Source: Lophius americanus (taxonomy: Eukaryota > Chordata > Actinopteri > Lophiiformes > Lophiidae). From it: DNA of 64,000 nucleotides. The position numbers and the translations under genes were made by a program. Under the pieces are notes generated by a model. That model did not search any database. It was not told the DNA's origin and saw only the letters and a list, made by a program, of their open reading frames with translations. The number at the start of each line of letters is the position of its first letter. Position 1 is the first letter of the stretch. Where the stretch lies: assembly GCA_037951165.1 (NCBI GenBank), contig JBBDHG010000160.1, positions 124,001 to 188,000 of the forward strand, given 5' to 3'. Positions 1 to 10,376 of this stretch are shown piece after piece.

Positions 1-807
1 CCAGTGGCCTTTTCTCAGCGCCACCTTCGCTACAATCTGGCGTTTGCGGTAGGAGAGGCGGCGTTCTGTTTCTGTTCGCCTTCCCTCAGGCGCTGAGATT
101 CAGAGCTTTTATTACATTGTTTGGGTTCACGTCGCCTCGCTGGTGTGAGCGCTCCATCAAAAAAAACCTGTCAGCCGCCGTCAGCCGCCGTCTTCAGGCG
201 CTGAAGATGAAAGCTAGCTTACATGCTAATGAAAAGAAATGCCTCATAGCATCGTTTAAGTTTGATTAATGGAATCTATTTGATTTTACTTTAATAATCA
301 TACATTGAAAATATATTTATTCAAATATCATAGAATCTTATGAAATTATGAAAAAAATTACATTTTAAGTTAAAAATAAGTTAAAGCTATGAAATATTTC
401 TGACTATAGAACAATCCGGATTTAACTGGAACTTAAACTTTATGAGATTGTTTCACATATAATAGATTTAAAACCCAGGATAAACTTACATTTCTACTCG
501 TTTGGTTCGTGGTTTAATCACAAAAACGCGTCACGTTAAATCTAAATAAAAGTTTTTAAGGTTAAAATCATGAAAAGGCAAATGGATAAAAAAAAAATCT
601 TACCTGAAACTGAAATTACATAAATATTAAATCTTAGGCTTAAATACTTTTCGAGTGTTTGTAGCTTTACAAATATAAACGTTAGACATCAAATTGCTAA
701 ATCAAATAGAAGTAGTTCACCGATGTGTGGAATCGTTTTAGTGAAGCTTCACCGCAGTTAATGAAAGTTATTTCTTATTTTTTTCACATTCCCTTGTTTG
801 CATTTGC

Positions 808-835
<28 letters not shown>
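808..835 (+). repeat. poly-A tract
   Basis: An uninterrupted run of about 28 A. It could be the tail of an old retroposed copy, but the 5' side shows no recognisable element. Confidence 0.8.
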
Positions 836-838
<3 letters not shown>

Positions 839-2189
839 TGAATCTGGATCGACGCCAAAATGTAATGGGTTTGCCCCCGGCCTGGGTCAAACCAACCACC
901 GGGCTCGGGTCAGAATTGAAGCTCCTGAGCCTCAGCTACTAGTCTTTGATTCAGTTTTAATTTAGTTTCCAGTCCCTGGTTTTGAGAATCCCTCCAGTAC
1001 ATAAATGTTCCTCTTAATGTGAACTAACCAGACCCGTCCCACCCACTGATCCCGAGTCCAGACTTCTCCCTCCTAGCTTAAAGAAATCTGTCACATGACC
1101 TCGTGACTGTCTGAAAAAGAGGTGGATCTGGACCCTGATGAAGATTAGGAAGGAGAAGCTTTTCCTGTTAGTAAACCTAGATAGATGGATGGATGTGTGC
1201 GTCATTACTGGGACGGGGGGGGGATTAAGTGGGGGTATCCCCTGTTATTTGGGTTAGCGTGTTTGGAGGTCTCCTCTTTTTGTTCGAATCTCATCGAGTG
1301 TGAAAATCGGGGGCAGCCCTGAGGCCCCCCCCCCCAGCATCCTCACCTCTCATCCCAACAAGCTCAAGCAAACGTTTGAAGGAAATATTAACCTAAGGAC
1401 GCTGGCAGCTGTCACTCACAGCAACGGGACGCAGTCAACGACACAGACGGGGTCCAGGCGCCGGATTTATTTCACAGCCTCAGAGTTGGGAGAGGCCCGG
1501 AGAAAATGTGGGCGGAAAACGCGTCATCAATAAAGTCATCATCAAAGTTTGAGCAATAGCAGAAAATGGACGAGCGACTGGATGTAAGCCCAACTTTTTT
1601 AATCCAAACTTTGGTCCAGGGACGGAAATAAGAGAACGCATCAGAAAAAAATGAAAGCGTCATCTATTGTGTTTATTCAAACTATGACAATCGTGATTTT
1701 CTATTATCACAGGGAGTTTTTAATCAAGACAGAAACCATCATCTGCTCCGACAGCCTTCGGATCAAGACTGCGTGCCAACAAGAACCAAAATGGGGAACC
1801 AAAACCCCGACAGCTACAATCAGAAAGCAGAAGCAGCTCATGTGTATCCAACCTGACCTCGCTAAGACTAATGGCCGCTAACAGATGGCGCAGGTTCATG
1901 TTTCATTAAGACGGGGACTCCAGAGTGTTTGGCTCCAAGTGAATCAAAACAGGATCTGTAATCTGAGCTGCAAACACCGCCTCAACCTCCAGAGAGTTTA
2001 CGATCAGAGGTCACTGGTCAATCGCATATTCTGTACCGATGGCCGTAAACGCCACTTAAAACTAAATGCATCCATAAACTAGGCCTATATCAACCAGAAG
2101 GCCCCAATCCCCTGCATTTTTTCAGGCATTCCCCTAATCGAACTCCTCAAAGTAAATTTGAGTTTATGCCTTCGGCATAAAAAAGTCCA

Positions 2190-2625
2190 CTTAGTGTTTA
2201 AAATATGACTATTAAGAGTAAAATATAATATCTATTGGAGATAGATCTCTGCTTAATAGCTTTTGAGTTATTTCTGTAAAACGGTGTTTTCCATAAAAAA
2301 GGCTCCCCCTAGTGAATAGAATATGAACTACTAGAGTAAAGTAAAGACTTTTACAGGGTTATTCTCCTTCAGTCCATTCTTATGCTCCAAATTTGGACTA
2401 AATTGGACAAACGGTCGAGAAATTATGGACCGAAAACTTTTGGCGACGGAGCTCCCTCTAGTACAAATATACAACCATCCTTTCCCCAAATCAATCCAGT
2501 TCTTCCTCATACTAAGGTCAAAGGGGGTACAAAGTTTGAAAATAATCCATGAAATAGTTTTTGTGTTATCGTGCCAACAAGAGGGGCCGGCGGGGGCCGC
2601 GGGGATGACGATTCCATAATATTCC
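2190..2625 (+). repeat. Unnamed interspersed repeat, family A, copy 1
   Basis: Shares phrases in the same order with copies near 8165, 26935 and 53515: 'tttggactaaattgga', 'gagaaattatgg', 'gctccctctag', 'aatccagttctt', 'aatgatccat'-like and 'atgacgattcc'. The left part has a short internal duplication of the 'gaactactagagtaaa' phrase. No terminal inverted repeats or coding frame were recognised. Most likely an old non-autonomous mobile element; family name unknown to me. Confidence 0.7.
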
Positions 2626-3039
2626 TGTTTTTTCAGGGATAATATCAATGACTGAGATGAAAAGAAGAGGACGCAAAGAGAGAATCTTCATCATCGAATC
2701 ATGAATCCTCAGCTCCGTTTGGGCTTAGGCAGCTCTGAAGGGAGTTTCAGCTCATGGTTACGATGTCTCTTCACTCTCACTGCTCTCCTGGCATCGTTCT
2801 GAAAAACAGAACTTCTGAAATGCCACAGAACACAAGTCGCCAAAAAAACCCTTAGAGACTTGATGGAGGATTTCCTTCCGTAGGTTGTGGCGACCAAAAA
2901 CTGAGCTACAAGAGGGTTAATAATGGACTCATGATGTGAACACAACTCCATAGGTACGGTCGTGTTGATTCTTTTTTTTTACTTCTTATCACTCGCTATC
3001 GGGAAAAACTTACTGTTCGCTGAGTTTAAAATAGAAACT

Positions 3040-3290
3040 GTGCTCCCAACTTGTTTCTTCCACCCCCAAGTGGCCAAAAAGTGTCATTGCATGTTTATGG
3101 AGTTGAAAAATTTGCTCCTTCCAAACAGCCTTCTCAAGGCGGGACTGTTGCGTAGTAATAGTGATGTAATCGTACATTAAGTCCTCTCTACTTTGATCAA
3201 CGTTGAGATCCGGGTTATTCATAACCGCTGAAGGGGACCTCATAATATTCCCCTCTCTTCTGGGAACGATATGAATGTTTCTTTCCACCA
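3040..3290. repeat. Interspersed repeat, family C, copy 1
   Basis: Contains 'cagccttctcaaggcggg' near 3126, closely matched by 'cagccttttcaaggcggg' near 57706. Boundaries are approximate. No coding capacity was recognised; probably a remnant of a mobile element. Confidence 0.5.
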
Positions 3291-3332
3291 TGTCACACCG
3301 TCATCAACCATAACGGACATAAAAACAACAAC

Positions 3333-3359
3333 TGTTGTTGTTGTTGTTGTTGTTGTTGT
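3333..3359 (+). repeat. (GTT)n microsatellite
   Basis: About nine tandem GTT units. Confidence 0.95.
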
Positions 3360-3599
3360 GAAGACATAGCTGCGTCTAAAAACCAAACGCTGTCACGTCT
3401 GGGTTCACAACATTATCTGGAGGTGTTGTCAGGCAGCCCCGATCGGCATCAGCGTCATAACGGCGTCCTGACGCGTGACGTCTGTAGAATGTAACGTGAC
3501 ACGAATGACGGAATGGTGCCTCGCAAAAAAAATGTGCGTCACATTTAGTATGACAGGAACTAAAAAGCTTGGGTAGCCCCTTGTTCCTTTTTCATCCAT

Positions 3600-3860
3600 C
3601 GTCATTTAGTTTCACCTGTTATCCACTTCAGGGTCGCAGGTGGGGGCTGGATCCAACGTCAAGAGGCGGGGTAAACCCCGGACAATTGGAGCCACCACTA
3701 TCACAGGTCTTCAGACTGCGGGAGGAAGCCGGAGTACTAGGCCGGACATGCAAACTAGTGAAAAAAAAAAAGTGGGATTTGAACCCACGACCATTGTGCT
3801 GTGATAAAACTCATAAAGTCTGGCGATCCAGAGTGTTTAAATGTACAAGGATCAAAGGAA
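3600..3860 (+). repeat. Common teleost interspersed repeat, copy 1
   Basis: Reads as the decayed fish repeat with 'ttatccacttcagggtcgca', 'gggggctgga', 'cggggtaaaccccggacaa', 'gaggaagccggagtac', 'acatgcaaact' and a terminal 'gggatttgaacccacgacc'. The last phrase resembles a tRNA T-arm but belongs to the repeat. The copy ends with 'gatccagagtgtttaaatgt', echoed near 4484. Confidence 0.75.
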
Positions 3861-3924
3861 CGTACTATTGTGAGATAAAAGAGTTCTACGCCGTGGTGAC
3901 TATCTTTGGTGAGAAGGGGTTGGG

Positions 3925-4170
3925 TTCCATCCAACTCTGCAGGTGGTTGTGGGTGGAGTTTGCTCTCCCCATGTATGCATGGGTTCGCTCCAGGTACTCC
4001 GGATTCTTCACGGAGTCCAAAGTGGTGGTGACCCTAAAAGTGGTGGTGACCCTAAATGCGAGCATGAACGCTTGTTTGTCTCTTGCGTCTCATCCAGGTT
4101 GAACCCAACCTCTCGCCAAATGTCAGCTGAGATAGGCTCCGCCCCCTACCCATCCCGCGAACAGGATAGC
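3925..4170 (-). repeat. Common teleost interspersed repeat, copy 2 (inverted)
   Basis: Opposite orientation to the copy at 3600: 'gtggagtttgctctccccat', 'gcatgggttcgctccaggta', 'ctccggattcttc', then 'gtcagctgagataggctccg'. An internal 14-15 bp unit 'agtggtggtgaccct' is duplicated at about 4020-4050. Confidence 0.75.
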
Positions 4171-4224
4171 AAATTCCACTGCAAGGTGTTAAATTTGACG
4201 TCTTCAAAAATGACCCAGATTACC

Positions 4225-4510
4225 ATCTATCTTGTTCGGGATCACCAGAGGGGGCTGGAGCCTATCCCAGCTGACACTGAGAGGAGGATGTACTTCATCA
4301 CAGGGCCGAACCTCAGAGAGGCAAACAAGCATCCAATAATATTACATGTTTTTGGACTGAGGGAAGGGATGAAAGCTGGATCACCTGCTGGAACAAACAA
4401 ACAGACCAGAGGTGGATCTGAACCCAGAACCTTCTTCCTTTAAATTAACCGTGTTACTCATAAGCCGTAAGATTCCAGGTCCGGTGATCCAGCGTGTTTA
4501 AAAATACCGG
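4225..4510 (+). repeat. Common teleost interspersed repeat, copy 3
   Basis: Again in the first orientation: 'gggggctggagcctatccca', 'gctgacactgagagg', a central decayed stretch, then 'gaacccagaacctt' and 'gatccagcgtgtttaaaaat'. Together with the copies at 3600 and 3925 it forms a direct-inverted-direct cluster. Confidence 0.7.
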
Positions 4511-4871
4511 GACTCACAGATAATTCACTTTTGTGAGATAATTCACTCAAATTTGTTTTCTGAAGTTACCAGGATGGATCCAGACGAAATAGTGAAAAGA
4601 GGTTTTTCTTGAATAACTAGGAAAACTAATAATGACACCAAAGTGAGTCCAGATTCTGAGGGTGGGAGGAGTCTGATAATATCAGACCATAAAGTTGGTC
4701 GGATTCCTTTCAGCTGATGTTTTTGTCTCTAAAATCCATTTTTAACTTCATCAGTTCTTTAAAGAACTTTAATCTACATGAGAGTTTTTCACTTTTATCA
4801 CCCCGGGTTCCATTTGTCCTCATCCAGGCCAAACACTTTCTCACACAGCTTTGACTGTAGCTCATACATGT

Positions 4872-4903
4872 ACACACACGCACACACACACACACACACA
4901 CAC
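4872..4903 (+). repeat. (CA)n microsatellite
   Basis: Dinucleotide CA tract with one CG interruption, within dbn1 intron 1. Confidence 0.95.
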
Positions 4904-5014
4904 TATCAAAAAGCTGACCATCTAAAAAAAATATATATCAAGTTTCTTGTCTTGTGTTCTGAGAGCAGGACTTTCTCTCTAGCATCCAGTGTTCTTGCAG
5001 GATTTTCACTGCTG

Positions 5015-5027
5015 CTCTTCTTCTTCT

Positions 5028-5061
<34 letters not shown>
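5015..5061 (+). repeat. (CTT)n microsatellite
   Basis: About 15 CTT/TTC units with one interruption (ctc). On the transcribed minus strand this is a GAA-type tract about 600 bp inside dbn1 intron 1. Confidence 0.95.
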
Positions 5062-5222
5062 GCACTACTTCCACGTGAGGAAAAGCCACAAAGGGTGATG
5101 ATGGAAGCCTCCCCCCACCTCCTCCCAACCCTGGCCTCGCCCCTCTCCTCTGCTGCGCCCTGGTTTGGGGATGCAAGGGCTCATCCATATCTCACACACA
5201 CCCTCTCTCTCTAACACACACT

Positions 5223-5224
<2 letters not shown>

Positions 5225-5286
<62 letters not shown>
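5225..5286 (+). repeat. (CA)n microsatellite
   Basis: Long CA tract of about 31 units, about 360 bp inside dbn1 intron 1. Confidence 0.97.
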
Positions 5287-5289
<3 letters not shown>

Positions 5290-5644
5290 ACTCTACATGC
5301 TGCAAGGCTTTGCATAAAAGCCTGGAAATTGCTTCCAGCTGGTTGCGGGTAGACCCGGTCCCGGCTGAGCGCACCGAGTGGACCGACTGAGGGAAACAAA
5401 GCTCTCCCTCTCGCACAGTTATTTGTCCAGTGCGCAGATTGCCCCGAACTCCGCCGCAGAAACTCTCCACAGCCTCAGAGAGCTGCGTAAAAGACGCAGC
5501 GGACCTGCGCACACTTTGCCGGACTTCGCATGACGCACGGTGCGTGCGCCCCACGCCAGCCTCGCGCATCCTCACCCCTTACAGCGCGACCAGGAGGGAC
5601 AGAGGGGAGGAAGAGGAGGCGGAGAGGGGGTCCGCGGGACTCAC

Positions 5645-5727
5645 CAGTCGGTGTCCGAGGTCTCGTCGATGACGTCCTGGTAGGCGGTCAGCAGGGCCAG
5701 TCTGTTCTTCCCGAGATTCACAGCCAT
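5645..5727 (-). CDS. dbn1: Drebrin, first coding exon (partial gene)
   Basis: The minus strand from 5727 starts with ATG in a strong Kozak context (A at -3, G at +4). It encodes 27 codons, beginning MAVNLGKNRLALLTAYQDVI and ending in Asp-Glu-Thr-Ser-Asp-Thr-Asp, then two bases (TG) of the next codon before a strong GTGAGT donor at 5644. A G from the next exon would complete the invariant Trp. This is the N-terminus of the ADF-homology domain of the drebrin/drebrin-like family, F-actin-binding proteins of dendritic spines and the cell cortex. The Leu-x-Leu-Leu-x-Ala-Tyr...Val-Ile-x-Glu-x-Ser...Asp-Trp pattern fits drebrin better than drebrin-like (DBNL), but one exon cannot settle it. No further exon is in the window. 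Unspliced RNA would stop at once (TGG TGA). Confidence 0.78.
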
Positions 5728-5792
5728 GTTTGTGTCCCTGCCAGCATCCAGAGAGCTGCTGATGGAGAGAGGCACGGAATGAGAGCAGAGAG

Positions 5793-5846
5793 GGGAGGAG
5801 AGGAAGAAGAGGAGGAGGAGGAGGAGGAGGAGGAGGGGGAGGAGGC
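5793..5846 (+). repeat. (GGA)n purine tract upstream of dbn1 ATG
   Basis: Imperfect GAG/GGA repeat 65-120 bp upstream of the drebrin start codon. On the transcribed strand it gives a CCT/CTC tract, likely within the 5'UTR or core promoter. Confidence 0.9.
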
Positions 5847-5952
5847 GCTGACTGGTGGAGACAAAGAGATCTCAGTGGATGAAGGGTCCTAGCGCCGGAT
5901 GTGTTAAGGTCTGAATAGTCTGACGTCTCCTAGTGGCCTAACTATGGTATGT

Positions 5953-5990
5953 GCACCATCAGCCATAACATTATAACCACCGACAAGCAT
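5953..5990 (+). mobile_element. Tc1-like transposon terminal fragment
   Basis: The phrase 'atcagccataacattataac' followed by 'caccgac' is the terminal repeat of a widespread fish Tc1/mariner-like element. Only the end is present. Confidence 0.5.
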
Positions 5991-6023
5991 GTATACAACT
6001 CAATGATTGATAACAGATTTGGT

Positions 6024-6024
<1 letters not shown>

Positions 6025-6112
<88 letters not shown>

Positions 6113-6140
6113 TAGATAGATAGATAGATAGACAGATAGA
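6025..6140 (+). repeat. (GACA)n/(GATA)n microsatellite
   Basis: About 22 GACA units flanked by GATA units. GATA/GACA tracts of this kind are the Bkm-type repeats known from vertebrate genomes. It lies about 300 bp upstream of the dbn1 start codon. Confidence 0.97.
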
Positions 6141-6424
6141 TGGGGGTTGAAGGCTAGCCTGTGTAGTCTGATCACAAATTTCCCCCTTTCCACTGCTGAA
6201 GGTTTCTACAGCGGTCCAATCAGCATCAGCCTTAGATCATAATGCAATTGAGGAAGGGGGTCCGGTCCCAGGAGTCATGTGGCTCAGGGAGCTACAGGCC
6301 GGTTCTGACATCATATTATTGAACTCTCGTCGCCGCTCCCTTCCACATATCCTTGTTGTTATCGCGTTATTACTCAAAACCAATGAATGGATCATTTTCT
6401 AACTGTACAGGCCCACAGGGGAAC

Positions 6425-6550
6425 TGTGGGAGCTTTATTTCTGAAAGTTTGGGGTCCATAATTCTGAACCGTTGGTCTGATTTAGTCCAAATTTGGTGCC
6501 TATGACTTGACTCGAATCTAACCTGTATCATATTTTACTCAAGTTTTTCC
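6425..6550 (-). repeat. Family A repeat, inverted partial copy
   Basis: Reverse-complement match to the family A core: 'tccataattctgaaccgttg', 'gatttagtccaaatttggtg' and 'tgactcgaatctaac' correspond to the 'gagaaattatgg', 'tttggactaaat' and 'gagtcgattc' phrases of the other copies. Confidence 0.65.
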
Positions 6551-7368
6551 TATTTTTCACTCTGGGGGGGTCTTCTGAACCCAGAAGAACCATCAGAACT
6601 GCAGCCCCAGCTGAACATCTCTCAGAATGTAATGTGAACTTAAATTGAAAGTATTCTTCCCAATGTGATTAAATACGATTAACCACAGTGGCTCCAGGAG
6701 GCCGGGTCTCTCTTCTGTGGCCCCCCCTGTGAGCAGACCCGTGTTGGCGTGGGTTACGGCGGCCCCCCCTGAGGGTTGTTCTCTGACAGGACAGAAGAAA
6801 GACGTCAGACGTTTCTGGCTTCAGCCCGTCGTTCCTGCAGGAACTGCTCCTTCTTATTCATAATTCTTATTCCTATTAACTTATTCTTCATTCAGCTCCA
6901 GGACCCACAGGCTGGTTCCGACGTCAGATCCTCGTGAAGTCTCAGTGAGGTTTTCACAGACGCCGCTGTGCAGGAGGTTGGAGCGCCGGCGAGGCATTGT
7001 GATATTAAATACTTCAGTGGCAGATGTGAATATTTCTTCCACCACTGGTGGAACTACAGATTAGAGGTTGACCTACGTAGATTTTAATTACAAATGACGA
7101 AAACCCTTCAAAAAGAAGACGAAGAATACGAAAGAAAAAAAAAGGCAAAATGGATGGGTTCAAGCTGGAGGTGGGACGGCACCAAGGATGGGCTCGGAGC
7201 CCCCTTTTGTAACGATCCCTTTCATTTTTTTTTAAATTTCAGTTTCCGATCGGAGTTAAATATTTATAAATTCAATTACCTTAATTTGGTTTTGACATTA
7301 CTATCAATCATGGTGGGAGTTTTGTAGAAATAAAGATTTGAAAGCACTGATGGTCCAAGAATCCCTCT

Positions 7369-7498
7369 AGAGCCCCTCTACAGGGCTCCGAGCCCCTCTA
7401 CAGGGCTCAGAGCCCCTCTACAGGGCACAGAGCCCCTCTACAGGGCTCAGAGCCCCTCTACAGGGCTCAGAGCCCCTCTACAGGGCTCAGAGCCCCTC
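7369..7498 (+). repeat. 20-bp minisatellite, about 6.5 units
   Basis: Perfect to near-perfect tandem unit 'agcccctctacagggctcag' with a 20-bp period. One unit has a 'gcac' variant and the first a 'ctcc' variant. Each unit contains a small self-complementary piece (agccc...gggct) that could form a short hairpin. Confidence 0.97.
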
Positions 7499-8164
7499 CT
7501 GGATGATGGACTGAACATGAGCTTCTTTTCATTCGTCTCCTGGAGGAGCCGATATTTAGAGGTTTCGTCGTCTTGTGGCGACGGTTGGTTGCCGTGGAGT
7601 CCCCCCCCCCCCCGCCCTGCGCACACACTCACACTTGCTGTTTTTCTCACAGACTGGGCTGGCATGGAGCCCACATACCTTCCCCTCCGCTCCCAGAGCT
7701 CCACACTGAGGTCAGAGGAGAATGGAGGAGGGGGAGGAGGCGCCGGTGGGCGCTTTGATTGGTGCAAACAACGACGAAGGTGAACCTGATGAAGAATTTT
7801 TCAGTTTGAAGAGTTTGATTTTGAATTTGAAACATCACCATGCATCAGGATGCACAAGACAAAAACCAGAACCACATTTTTGACCCAAACAGGGTCCCGT
7901 ACTGGAACTATTTAAGATTTTAAGCTTATATTTTTATCTTCTGACGTGTTTTTCTGTGCAACAACAATCCCTGACATGCTAAAAGTTTCACAAAAACAAA
8001 AAGCTACTTTTTAGGTTGAAAAAAAAACACATTTTTCAGAGTAACTGGATTATTCTGAGACCCAACACGTCTTAATATGAGTAAAATATATTTATTTAGT
8101 AATTATTTTTATATCACGTCTTATTTCAGAAAATCCAACGATGAGGAAGTTCGGATGTTTTTGG

Positions 8165-8425
8165 TAGAAAACTCGCCATAGTGAGAAAAACATGAACTAC
8201 TAGAATAAAACACGACATTTCCAAGATGGATCTCCTTGTGTCGATTCTTACGCACCAACTTTGCACCAAATCGGAACGACGGTTGAGAAATTATGTCGGG
8301 GAAACTTTTGTACGTAAAGCTCCCTCTAGTGTCAGAAACATACAACCTACGTTTGCCAAAATCAATGCAGTTCTTCCTCTCACCAAGGTCTTGTGGAGTA
8401 TAACGTTCGATTGAAGTTTAATTAT
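8165..8425 (+). repeat. Family A repeat, copy 2
   Basis: Carries the family phrases in order: 'gaactactagaataaa', 'gtgtcgattctta', 'caccaaatcggaac', 'ggttgagaaattatg', 'gctccctctagtgtcagaaa', 'aaaatcaatgcagttcttcc' and 'accaaggtctt'. Confidence 0.75.
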
Positions 8426-8605
8426 ATTGTATCCCCAACTTTCTTCGGGGACACAATAAGAGGAATTCTCCAGATCAGATTGTGAAATGGTCCATTCAGA
8501 TGTTCGGTGCTGAACCCGGGTTCTTACGACACAGTTACAGCAGACAGTCAAGAAAAACGTCTGCTTGTACCACACACTCACTCCTGTGTGCTCCACACTC
8601 ATAGA

Positions 8606-8638
<33 letters not shown>

Positions 8639-8639
8639 C
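8606..8639 (+). repeat. (CA)n microsatellite
   Basis: CA tract with one AA interruption. Confidence 0.95.
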
Positions 8640-10076
8640 GCGAGGACACAAAGCCCCTCCCCCTCCTGTTAAGTGGGTTATATTAATTAAACCCGGGTTG
8701 TTTCCTGCGGTTCTGTTTGTTGTGTTGGTGACTGTGGGTGTGGGTGTGGGGCCACAGAAAGGTCTCCTCATTCGGATTCTCCTCCACGAAGTCAAGACTC
8801 AGAACCAACATCAGAACCGGAAACACATCAGCGACAGATAGCGAGGCGGCTCAGAGAAAAAATAAAAAATAAAAGCTCCCCTTTGTGAATGGTGATGCTG
8901 CCTACATTACCCATAATGCAACTCCTTCCCGACAGCTGGGTCTGAGATGAGACGCCACATTTGTCCGATAAAATTGCCGAAATTTGAATTTGCCCTGCTT
9001 GAAAAAAATGCCCCCCCTTAAATAACGTTTAGGGTGTTTATTTAAAGGAACAGTACGCTCAAAAATTGGAATTCCCTCTTTTTGAGTTGTTCGGGGGAAA
9101 TTGATGCCGTTTATCTGTGAAGGTGCAGAAATATGTAAATACTAAAGAATCCTACTTAAGAATGATTCCAGGTGGTGGTGAACAGATAATGAATGTATTT
9201 TATTTTCTCTCTAGAGGAGGAACGACTTCGTTTGACATCAAAATTGAGTAAAAATGTCGGAACCTTGAGGAAAAGAAAAGGACGCCACTTCTTCTTTGTT
9301 TGCTGCTCCTCCCTGCCAGAGGGGGTATTGACTGATTATTGATCAGATACTATTCTGGGATGTCTCTGACAGAGGAGGGAGGGAGACAGGTGGACAGATG
9401 GGGGGAATAAAACACAAAAGGAGAAATAAGCCCGGCCTTTTCCATCTGTAGCCTCCGTGGGAGAAAGTCTTTCTCTCTTATTGATGGACTCATCACTGAA
9501 TTTCAAGAACAGGTGGTAAACTGGACTGGACCCAAACCTGATCCTGGGCAGACTGACCAGACTCTGGCTTTAAGAGTAACCACGGAAAACCAACAACGGG
9601 ATGGTTGGTAACGTTTTCAACAGCAGCAAACAAAAGCTGAACGATCCTCTTCTTAGAACGGCTTCCAACAATCTGAGGTCGGGTCACGGTTACTATAGGG
9701 GATTCTGATAATACCTCTCCCCAGCGACACTCCCCAGCTCACCTTTGGGGCTCCTGGTGCGAACCCTGGTCAGACGAGATACGTAATCGCTCCAGAGCAT
9801 TCTGGGTCGACGTCTTACCCCTGAACCCGACAACAATCCCTGTTGGTAGTGAACCCGCAGAGAGTGAAGTCTCTCTGAGCCGAGGACCGGCCCGGTCCAA
9901 ATGACAAAAGCCCCTGTGACCAGACGAGCTCCCCTCCAGAGTCTGGCTCCAGAAGGTTGACCCAGTCCCCCCAGTCCGGGCGAGGTGCCACAACTCCCTT
10001 AGAGCCTTTTCAATCGGGGTGTTTGAATCGATCTTAGTCCGGCCCCTCGCCTGAGGATCCCTAAGAGGGGGGGACA

Positions 10077-10127
10077 GACGGACGGACGGACTGAAGGACG
10101 GACTGAAGGACGGACTGAAGGACGGAC
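10077..10127 (+). repeat. 12-bp tandem repeat
   Basis: About four tandem copies of 'ggacggactgaa', preceded by GACG units. It explains the repeated Ser-Pro-Ser-Phe in the antisense open frame. Confidence 0.9.
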
Positions 10128-10326
10128 GCTTTATTAAACCCCAGAGGGGACCCCCCTCCACTGACTTCCTGTCCGTCACAGGATCGATTTGAAAATATTC
10201 TTTCCTGAATAGATTGGCGCCGCCTTTACCGAGCTGAACATCTCTGTTTACCCCCACCGTAACCTTACCCCCCCCCCAGTTCTCACCCTATAATGAGGAC
10301 TTGTCCTCATGAGAAAGGCAAGTACC

Positions 10327-10335
10327 CACAAACAC

Positions 10336-10375
<40 letters not shown>
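10327..10375 (+). repeat. (CA)n microsatellite
   Basis: CA tract of more than 20 units with one CG interruption. Confidence 0.96.

Positions 10376-10376
<1 letters not shown>

Larger units (their letters stand above)
1..5644 (-). other. dbn1 intron 1 (part), no coding exon seen
   Basis: This stretch lies downstream (minus-strand sense) of the first drebrin exon, so it should be part of intron 1. I looked for the next drebrin exon, which in the family continues directly after the Asp-Trp that ends exon 1, and did not find it on the minus strand. It probably lies beyond the left edge. The interval holds a poly-A run near 808-835, two interspersed repeat copies (about 2190-2625 and 3040-3290), a cluster of a common fish repeat (3600-4510), and CA, GTT and TTC microsatellites. 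The short open frames look like chance. Confidence 0.6.
5320..5900 (-). promoter_or_regulatory. CpG-rich promoter/5'UTR region of dbn1
   Basis: The region around drebrin exon 1 is much richer in C, G and CpG than its surroundings, most densely at about 5340-5720. Upstream of the ATG the transcribed strand is pyrimidine-rich (CTC repeats, from the GGA tract at about 5793-5846). I see no clear TATA box. The transcription start was not located; a start within about 5750-5900 is inferred from position only. Confidence 0.5.

Noticed and set aside
1..200. Possible exon at the left edge (CpG-containing sequence)
   Set aside because: No frame with drebrin or other family resemblance. The composition is explained by short internal duplications (tcagccgccg).
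3770..3800. tRNA-like T-arm sequence (gggatttgaacccacgacc)
   Set aside because: No acceptor stem, D-arm or anticodon arm at the right distances. It is the end of the dispersed fish repeat.
3569..4443. Two long plus-strand open frames (177 and 166 codons)
   Set aside because: They lie entirely in the direct-inverted-direct fish repeat cluster and are non-coding repeat sequence.
9739..10257. 172-codon open frame on the minus strand
   Set aside because: Contains a tandem Ser-Pro-Ser-Phe from a simple DNA repeat. No family resemblance and no transcript context.
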